Shown piece after piece: positions 57,028 through 64,000 of a stretch of 64,000 bases of DNA. Under the pieces are notes generated by a model, which saw only the letters and a list, made by a program, of their open reading frames with translations, did no database searches and was not told the DNA's origin. The translations under genes were made by a program, and so were the position numbers. The stretch comes from Eutreptiella sp. 'Long Island Sound 2002' (lineage: Eukaryota > Euglenozoa > Euglenophyceae > Eutreptiales > Eutreptiaceae), in assembly GCA_964036045.1 (NCBI GenBank), contig OZ038380.1:168612535-168676534 (forward strand), in the 5' to 3' direction. Within the stretch, counting starts at the first letter, position 1, and each line of letters begins with the position of its first letter.

Positions 57028-59223
57028 GGTGTGATGGGGGGGGGGGGTCATTCCGACGCAAAGTGGGAGATTCTCCAATTTTTCACCGGTTTCTCAAAAA
57101 TGTCGTTCCGGTGAGGGGGGTATGTTATACCTTTTCGAAATCCCCAAGAAAAGGCCGTTTCGGAAAGGTATGGGTTGAGGGGGGGGTAGGATGCCATATT
57201 TTTGAGATCCGGAGCCGAACTTTTCGGCGTTTTAGGGCTTGCAGAGTTTTTCTGTCGCTAAGCTCTGTGCGTGCGGCATGGTCCAAAACTTCCCATGGGC
57301 ATTGCTCCAACATGTTCCCACTTCATCTAAAAGTGAAAAGTGGTCACTTCGTGTAGTTTGATGTGCTGAATCCAAAAAATGAAGGTGGTGCGGCTCTAGG
57401 AAATGATATTGAAGAGAAATTGTCAATTTACTACTGTAAGGTTGTGTGTGGCACTGGTTTGACTCCGAACTGTACCCGTGTAGCAAACGCCCAAGCGTTA
57501 ATATTCGGACGATTTCTCTAACATGTCGTTTCATTGGGCCATAATTCCTACATATTTGATTTCAGCACATCAAACTGCATACGGTGACCACGTTTCATTT
57601 CTTGATGAATTTACAACATATTGGAGCAAGGGTGGGTTGCCCTTGATAAGGGCCAATCAAGCAGCAACAGGCAGATTTTTGCCAAAAGCGCCCTAGTTTC
57701 GGGCCTACCCCTAACCCCCCCCCCCCCCAACTGTTTCAAATCAACCTGAAACCTTGATTTTTGAATTCTCCACGTTCAAAATAGGGGGGTCCCGTGTTTT
57801 CAATAGTAGACCCACCAACATCCATGAGAAAACCAAAAAATGGCCGAAAAACCTCCCACTTTGCGTCAAAACCCCCAAAATGAACCCCCCCCCCCCCGGC
57901 AAATGCCCATATATTACTACACCCCTCTCCCCTTAAATCTAGCTAACAACAAGCAAGCAAGCAAGCAAGCAAACACTTATCCTTTCCGTTTTGGCCATTG
58001 CTCTGTCTCATCGCTCCGGGCTCTACTCTACTCCAGCAATCCTAGAGCCTAGGTGGTGCCCTTGCCAAATCCAAGTTTTGAGCCAAAAACCCACCGGTGT
58101 CGCCCCGGGGCAAGGGCGCCAAGTCGGGAGGTGCCCTCCCAAAACTGCGCATTTTGTGCCCCAAAACAGCCTTTTTTGGCCCAAAACGGCCCTGAAAGCC
58201 ATTCAAAACGAACAAACGAAGGGAAACGGTGGATACATCACGCATGCGCCTTGATTGCCCCGTGAGAAACAGCCCTTTGTTGCCCTCCAACTCCACGATA
58301 TGTTCAAGAAATAACCCAAAAATGGCCCAAATAGCGCGCAGTTTGTGTACACATGCCCCACATGCCCCAAAACCAAGAACGGGCCATATCTTGGGCTACG
58401 CACCTCAAAACCGAATTCCGGGTCCACCCGCAACCCCCCACTTTTTGTGGTTTTCAAGCCTCAGAATTGCCCAACGCTCTAGACCCCTGAACCACTGGTC
58501 ACTTGGTGGAGCTAGAGGGCAGCCCGGGCTGCGCACGGTGGGGGCCAACGGTGGGTACTAGGGTCCCCAGGGCGGAAAAAAACATTTTTTCCAAAGTTGT
58601 TCCTAGACCACTTGGGATGCCCAAACAAGTGTTTTTTGCCCGTTTTGAGCCCGTGATGATGCGCTTTGGCCCATGGAAAATCCCAAAATGCCTTGAAAAT
58701 GGGCCGTTTTGGGACCAAAAATGGGTCAAAAATAGCTCAAAAACATGTTTTTCCAAAAGTGATCTTGGACCCATTGGGGTGCACAAACAAGTGACATAAG
58801 CCCATTTTGAGCCCGATTTGAGCCTTTTTTGGCCCCTCTAAGATCCCACAAGCCTAAAAAATGGCCCATTTTAAGCCCTTTTTGACCCAATGTAGCCCGT
58901 TGTATGCACCAAGTTATACACTTCGCACGTACCTTAGAGCCATATGGTCGAGTAGCGGAAGGCTCCCTACCCTACTCCCTCACTGTGTGTAAGAGGCAGT
59001 CGTGGGGCCACCCATGGAGGATAACTGTTGCCCTTGGTGGTGCGCCCTTCGAAGTGTCTATTTGTTCTGTTTATTTGTGCTCGACTTTCGCTTGTGCGAC
59101 CGCAGCTCTCCGTTCGAGAGTGCGAAAGTACTCAGGTAAGATCCTGGATTCCAGTGCTTCTGAGATCAGACAACGTCGACCCCCACAGGGCAAGTGTGTT
59201 GGTTAGGGTAAGACGTCTCTCAT
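56633..59223. other. Non-coding stretch with AT microsatellite and repeat D copy 2
   Basis: Holds (TA)n at 56,992-57,024, a G-tract at 57,037-57,048, GCAA repeats at 57,951-57,972, and dispersed repeat D copy 2 at about 57,918-58,105. From 58,140 to 58,900 the sequence is a skewed mix of CCCAAAA/TTTTGGG words with many near-inverted segments. Frames across it are open on both strands and I treat them as compositional. Upstream exons of the helical gene should be sought here. Confidence 0.55.
56992..57024. repeat. (TA)n microsatellite
   Basis: About 16 perfect TA dinucleotides. It produces a Tyr-Ile repeat in translated frames, which is not coding. Confidence 0.95.
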
Positions 59224-59589
59224 CTACTTAATGGATAACACCTTCGAGTTCAGTTGATGCTGACACGCCTCTTGGCAGATTCTGTGAAAAAGGGATGAGT
59301 ATTCTTCGGGATTGGCATCCGGGGGACCACCAACCCTTCCTGTTATGGTGTAGTCGCACGCAGCCCAGTGGGCATACACGCTAAAGTTTCGAGCGCAACA
59401 TATTCTGCAGTCGGCCCAAGCGGGCACAGGAAAGGTATCCAGTGGACCTCCTTTCCATCCAAAATGTGTCATGCACGTAGCCAAGTGGCCATCAGCAATC
59501 TTAGATCGAGCAACGGAAGAAACCCAAGCGGGTGGAAAAAGCAACGCACACGTACTTAGGCCAGGACTGCCTGAAGGAACCTGATTCAC
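59224..59589 (-). CDS. Unassigned ORF downstream of the RNase H relic
   Basis: A 121-codon minus-strand frame overlaps the end of the retroelement ORF by a few bases. It is Cys/Trp-rich (WKGGPLDTFPVPAWADCRIC, then ARNFSVYAHWAACDYT) and ends LNSKVLSIK-stop. It may be a C-terminal piece of the same element or its 3' region. No domain recognised and no start context that convinces. Confidence 0.25.
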   Translation of the reverse strand: MNQVPSGSPGLSTCALLFPPAWVSSVARSKIADGHLATCMTHFGWKGGPLDTFPVPAWADCRICCARNFSVYAHWAACDYTITGRVGGPPDANPEEYSSLFHRICQEACQHQLNSKVLSIK

Positions 59590-61942
59590 GTTGGTGCTTG
59601 GGCGGGGGACCGGCCCACATTGAACGCAAAGTCAGGAACAGCAAAATCACCCGTCCCATTGCTGAGTTTCTCCAAAATCCATGCACTGTGCCTGACCCTT
59701 CTCTTCCTGGGTGCCATCGGCGGATCAGCGGGTCTCTTCCTGGTTGGTTTCCGCGGTGTGCAGAGGCACGGCCGCTTCGGTAGGGTGGTGGGGTCAAGGA
59801 GGCCAAGAGGCCGCGGGCGTTTTTGGAGCCACTGGCTTGTAGCCTTGCAGTACAGCTGGGACATACGCCGCGTGTAGTGTGCGTGCATCTTGTAGGCATA
59901 ACCAAACACAGAGATAAGATGCGTGCCCAGATGTGTCACGAGGTGTCGGTGTTGCAGTAACACATTCCCCTCGGCTAGTAGCACCCGCATCGCTGTCCCG
60001 TGGAGAGCCGTCCTTTGCCCTTCGTGCAATGGTGTCAGGATGTGGTTGAGTAGCCGCACTGTGTACTGCCGTGTGTTCCGCTTGGTACAAAGGGGACCGG
60101 ACGACCTCCTAAATGTGCTGCGCGACTCGCTGAGTACATGGTTTCGAGAGCAGGATGTTTGTCTTGTCCTGGATCTGTTCTGCTGCGTCCGGTTTGGCTT
60201 TGGCCTTGTGTTTTCTCTTTTGTGGACGGTATAAAACCTGTTCCCGCAGGTTCTTATCCGTGGGGTTGGGTTTAACCTGTCGGACCCGGAGCTTTCCATA
60301 CCAGGCAGAGGCTGACTTACTAGCGTGGCTCACATCATCTGTACGGGGGGGGGGGGGGGGCATTGACAGTTTCCCTCGGAGGGCGTGGACGCCGAGTAGC
60401 ATACCATACTGGTGGTGGGCGACACGCTCACGCATCACCCTGGTATTTTGGAAGGCCAGGGACTCAAGTAGGGACTTGGGCACCCGTAGGCACGCGATAT
60501 GGTGTAGATCACCTGGTGATGCACTGTTCAACCAATCCTGGGCTTCCTCAGCCACAGGGCCCTAACTGGACGCCCACAGTTCCCGAAAGTCGGGGGACCA
60601 TGTGGAGCATTGGATGAGGCGCCGGTGGACGGATGTTTGGTGTGTATCCCCACAAATGGGACACGGTGCCTGTTGCTTGGCCCATGGCGGGCCGCACCCT
60701 TCCCACCTGGCATTACCCCACAACCGCGTGATCCACACCATTCTCCTGATGCCTTTCATGGGCAGCCAGAATACCCAATGAGCTCCCTCGAATTCAGGTA
60801 GTAACCGTTGCTTGACAGTCCATTTTTTTGCCGGGCGGGGCGTGGGCCCGGAAGCGACATAAATGTCGTCGAGGAAGACCGGATCAGTTTCAGGGAGGGG
60901 GAGATGACAGGCCTTTTTTGCCAACCGGTCTACCTCGTCATTTTTTTGGATATCAATTTTATCCTGGCGGTCTTTGGCCTCTCTGATGTGCCTGTGATTG
61001 GGCACCCATCGGAATGGGACTTCTTTGTTCCAAAGTTCATAGTTCAATTTCCTGCGCATATCACTGTCCGAACTCATGGGGTGAGGGTTTTTTTTGGAGT
61101 GGTCAACCACAGCACACTAGAGTGTCACCGTCGTCTGCCAACACAGCGGCGATCACTGCTCCAACTAACTCTGCCCTGTAGTAGCACTGTGGCCCCGATA
61201 CCCTCGCCAGTACTTTTAACCCCCCACGCGTGACTGCCACTGCTGCCCTCTTAACGTGGTAGTGGCATATGCGTGCTTGCACCTTGCTCCCGTCACTGTA
61301 CCAGTCTGTGCCGTGCTTTTTCCCTCCATTTGAGTAGCATTCAACACCCGCTATCGTCACAGCCGAGTAGCCGGGTGGGACGACCCCTACTCCTTGATCT
61401 GTGGGGGGGGTGGAGTGGGCGAAGTGTTGGTGATGGTACTCCTGGAGACCCATTTGTTGCCTCTGGGACCGCATTGCTCTGCCATCCTCATCGGTCTCTT
61501 CATCGAAAAAATTGGGCCCTGCGGGGGGGCGCTCGTGCTGGTCAACTTTGATAATCGTGAGGGCCCCCAGCTGTTTAAGCATATGGACGTAGTCCCTGAT
61601 TGGCGACACACGCAGTGGGTCTTCTGAGTGTCTATTTGTTTTGCATTTTGTTGTGGCTTTGGTGGTAGCTGTAAAGAATATGCCTACATAGTTTGTTTTT
61701 TGTGGTTGACTTGAATTGATTGCAGCCATCCAAGCAAAGAAAGGTTGTGCGTTCAAACTAATCGATTCACGAATTCTTGATAAAGATAAGACCGTTGGAT
61801 GGACGACGATTCTTGAAAATGAGCAACAGCAGTTGCATTGGGTTCCTTGAAAAACTGGAATTGGCACGTTCTCAAAGTTCAAGCCCATGCCGCTGTTGTT
61901 AAGCCAAGTCCCAAGCAACAGGACCACAAGGCATTGCCTCAC
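59586..61942 (-). pseudogene. Decayed retroelement ORF: RNase H plus zinc knuckle, 5' truncated
   Basis: Minus-strand frames in series encode a LINE-like C-terminal region. RNase H residues are visible: Asp in YSDGSKV, Glu in CYYRAELVGAV, Asp in VVDHSKK, and Asp in KNDEVDRLAKKA. A CX2CX8HX5C knuckle follows (CPICGDTHQTSVHRRLIQC, about 60,670-60,610). Breaks: a one-base frameshift near 61,110 between DTLV and VVDHS; an in-frame TAG at about 60,561 after ELWASS; another frameshift near 60,120; and a G-tract inside the ORF at 60,345-60,360. The Arg/Lys-rich tail ends at 59,586. No reverse transcriptase lies upstream, so the copy is truncated and dead. LINE rather than LTR type is suggested by the knuckle after RNase H. 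Confidence 0.78.
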
Positions 61943-62944
61943 GATATGTGCCCGGCATGCCTCACGATATGTGCCTGGCTGCCCCGGGCCCCGGATCCCG
62001 GCAAATCCACGGCAGTGAACAAAGGGGCCTACGTGCGACCTCCGTGAGACTGGTGGTGCTCCGCCAGGAACTTCCCGACGAGCTTGGGAGGGCGGGTCAC
62101 GGTAAGCCTCTGGTCCTGCACCCAGCGATGCCCTGCACTGATACTACGGTCAGTCGGGGAGCCTGCCCCAAAGGCCCGTAGCACCCTCCACTCCTGGGAG
62201 CAGACATGCCACTAGCGTCTGGCAGGGAATCGCGGTCTCACTGGGAATCAGCCTTGTACAACGCGCCACTCAGTAATGCCTGTCCAACTCACGATCAGAA
62301 CTCAGTAGGAACCAGTGCATGGCTCAGTGGGGCCCAGCTCCGCCTGATTGCGTCCGGCTTGACGGACGCTCGCGGCAAGTCTGCTCGAGAGCAATCCCCC
62401 ACCGTCTTGGGCACCATTAGGGCGGTTGGCAGCGAGGGACTGCCCTGCTCGGCCCAGCCCGTGTGCTGCCACCCTGCACCACTCTTTTGCTTGCCCTGCG
62501 CTGGTCCCAGCGCCTGTTTGTGCCCCCCCCCCCCTGCTCCCGCGGCTGTCGGGTGTTGCAGCACCACCCCTTGTGCTGCATCCGCTGTTGGGGGCAGCCG
62601 GAGGGTGCGGTGCCTCCGATGCCACCAGCTCATTGGGCGTGAACAGTGCAGGCTGCATGGCAAAGGCAGGAATTTTTCACACACGTGTAGAAAAAGTGAA
62701 CTTTCAGGGGTCGAACCACCCGGCAAGTGGGGTGGTGCTCCATGGCTTCTTCCACCGTGCTAGCTCCTAGGCATTAGCCCAGCGAGCCCGTCGTAGCCAT
62801 GTGGCCCTGCGTGTTGTGTTGTTTGTGTATTGGGGCAACCATCGCTGGTGGCACTTGCGGCAGCGAGCCAGCCACCATGGCCTACTCGATTTAGAGGAGT
62901 ATCCCGTTGGGGGACCTTTGATGCACGACTGCCCCCAGACATGC

Positions 62945-62987
62945 CCAAACCGGGAATCGATCCCACGACCTTGCGGTTGCGACCTGC
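62945..62987 (-). ncRNA. tRNA-derived (B-box) relic
   Basis: The minus strand reads TCGCAACCGCAAGGTCGTGG, then GATCGATTCCCGG, resembling an anticodon arm, variable region and T arm with a near-canonical B box. The 5' half is absent and a GGT microsatellite abuts it, so this is a SINE or tRNA fragment, not a working tRNA. Confidence 0.35.
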
Positions 62988-63022
62988 GTGGTGGTGGTGG
63001 TGGTGGTGGTGGTGGTGGTGGT
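62988..63022. repeat. (GGT)n microsatellite
   Basis: About 11 perfect GGT triplets next to the tRNA-like relic. Confidence 0.95.
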
Positions 63023-63311
63023 TATCGGGCAGGGCCTAACTTTCCCTCAATGGCTTCGCGAAATACAGTGTGTGTTGTCGTTTGAGCTGTCCCTGTGTAC
63101 TCTACTGAGCCAGAAATTATGCCTTAAAACAGACGTGTCGACTATCTAGTGTCAGGGAAAGGATCACTAAGTCCTCCAACCCATCAAGGGCGTGATTATG
63201 TACAAAATGCACTGCCAACAGGCAGTTGTTCTTCTTGGGGGTTCGTGGGGGGGATCGTTCTTGGGGGGGGAGGGGTAGGCCCCCCGTTTTCTGAGAACCT
63301 CGAGGGGGGCC

Positions 63312-64000
63312 TTAGATGCCTCGGGCTCGGCCTTGAGGACCGGGCGGTTGGCCCTGGTGACCGGGCGGTTGGCCCGGGGGACCAGGCGGTTGGCCCTGGT
63401 GACCAGGCGGTTGGCCCTGGGGACCGGGCGGTTCCTGGAGCGGCTGCCCGCAGTTTGAGCAAACGCCACCGCCGGGGGCCGGCGGGCTTGGGGCCGGCTG
63501 GGGCTGACGGCCGTGATCTGTTTGAGGGTCCGGGGTGCACAGCACGGGCCGCAGGCGGCTCTCAATGACGGTGGCCACCTCCAGTGGCAAAGCCTCCCGG
63601 TTCTGAGCCGTGACCGTCACCAGGCTCAAGCCGGGCAAACCCTTGGCCTCACCGATGAAGCCGGGCCCTTTCTCCGCAACCGTTGCGAGCACCATCACGT
63701 TGCCCGTGGTCAGTAGCCGCCGCATGGCAGCGACAAAGGCGGTGCTGAACAGCTCCATCTTCCCAATCTCATCCACAACGACCAGCGAGGGTTGCTGGCC
63801 GGGGCCCTGGCGCAGCAGCTCGTCGAGTATCGGGACGGCGACCTGCTCAAACTCGCGGACATACACGCCGTAGCGGCCGACAGTGGGGGACGGGGGTCCT
63901 CCGAGCGCAGCAAGACGTGCCAACGGGACGACCGCTTTGGTCTCGAGATTGATGATGTCAAAGCCAACCCGCCCGTTGCTGCCCCGGACCTCCCTTGTCA
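63312..64000 (-). CDS. NTPCR: Nucleoside-triphosphatase NTPCR/THEP1, C-terminal part, with Pro/Gly-rich tail
   Basis: The frame enters from the right edge and ends ARGI-TAA at 63,312. It aligns with the second half of cancer-related nucleoside-triphosphatases: TREVRGSNGRVGFDIINL, GRYGVYVREFEQVAVPILDE, the Walker B block SLVVVDEIGKMELFS, and VMVLATVAEKGPGFI. The family hydrolyses NTPs to NDPs, and the P-loop (GxxGxGKTT) must lie beyond 64,000. After ESRLRPVLCTPDPQ the protein should stop; instead about 65 residues follow, with one CSNCG and a repeated GQPPGHQGQPPGP-type tail. The tail is encoded by a ~21-bp minisatellite at 63,335-63,435. Whether the tail is translated depends on there being no 3' intron near 63,540. 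Confidence 0.9.
   Translation of the reverse strand, partial: TREVRGSNGRVGFDIINLETKAVVPLARLAALGGPPSPTVGRYGVYVREFEQVAVPILDELLRQGPGQQPSLVVVDEIGKMELFSTAFVAAMRRLLTTGNVMVLATVAEKGPGFIGEAKGLPGLSLVTVTAQNREALPLEVATVIESRLRPVLCTPDPQTDHGRQPQPAPSPPAPGGGVCSNCGQPLQEPPGPQGQPPGHQGQPPGPPGQPPGHQGQPPGPQGRARGI
63335..63435. repeat. ~21-bp coding minisatellite in the NTPCR tail
   Basis: Five imperfect copies of GACCGGGCGGTTGGCCCTGG-like units, in frame with the gene, giving the GQPP/GHQ repeat. Unit length is a multiple of 3, so copy-number change would not break the frame. Confidence 0.85.

Larger units (their letters stand above)
61943..63311. other. Spacer with a tRNA-like relic and GGT microsatellite
   Basis: No gene is supported. 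Plus- and minus-strand frames at 62,206-62,763 are open for GC reasons only. A (GGT)n tract lies at 62,988-63,022, and a G-tract lies near 63,258-63,276 just past the NTPase stop. Confidence 0.5.

Noticed and set aside
57754-58800. Several 60-110-codon ORFs on both strands
   Set aside because: The region is built from CCCAAAA/TTTTGGG words that avoid stops on both strands; no domain or splice pattern.
58904-59206. 5S rRNA-like or LTR sequence suggested by the GGATTCCAGTGCTTC region
   Set aside because: No match to 5S internal control elements and no paired long terminal repeat found.

Overview
The window looks like nuclear DNA of a GC-rich unicellular eukaryote (an alga or other protist). 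Genes are sparse and split by GT-AG introns of about 0.1 to 2.6 kb. Microsatellites, G- or C-tracts of 8 to 18 bases and small transposons are abundant, and there is no operon-like packing. I cannot name the lineage. All credible genes lie on the minus strand.

Layout. Positions 1 to about 24,647 are one satellite: roughly 600 head-to-tail copies of a 41-bp unit, continuing beyond the left edge, with nested blocks of 820, 861, 1,640 and about 2,300 bp. Positions 25,697-29,691 hold three phase-0 exons of an agmatine deiminase-family enzyme; its last exon, with the nucleophilic cysteine, is not found before the array begins. Positions 35,354-35,837 hold a two-exon model of a small secreted protein, with two related exon copies nearby, one of them inside a terminal-inverted-repeat transposon. 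Positions 36,882-41,745 hold a complete three-exon DUF885 protein with a signal anchor. Positions 46,484-48,014 may hold a secreted Cys/Tyr-rich protein. Positions 53,579-54,650 are a broken LINE endonuclease. Positions 55,218-56,632 are a long helical exon of unknown function. Positions 59,586-61,942 are a decayed RNase H-bearing retroelement. Positions 63,312-64,000 are the C-terminal part of an NTPCR/THEP1 nucleoside-triphosphatase that runs off the right edge.

The space between genes is a dense transposon record: a hAT-type MITE with an 8-bp target duplication; a three-copy MITE family with 3-bp duplications; a C-tract-ended TIR family inserting at TAC, one member carrying an exon copy; a poly-A retroposon; a three-copy ~330-bp repeat with a nested TIR element that carries tRNA-like promoter boxes; a ~707-bp tandem duplication; and a ~1.07-kb inverted-repeat element.

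The genes do not form one visible pathway. The agmatine deiminase and DUF885 genes resemble bacterial families but carry ordinary introns, which suggests old transfers that have been domesticated. All coordinates and splice sites were read by eye; no alignment or database search was run.
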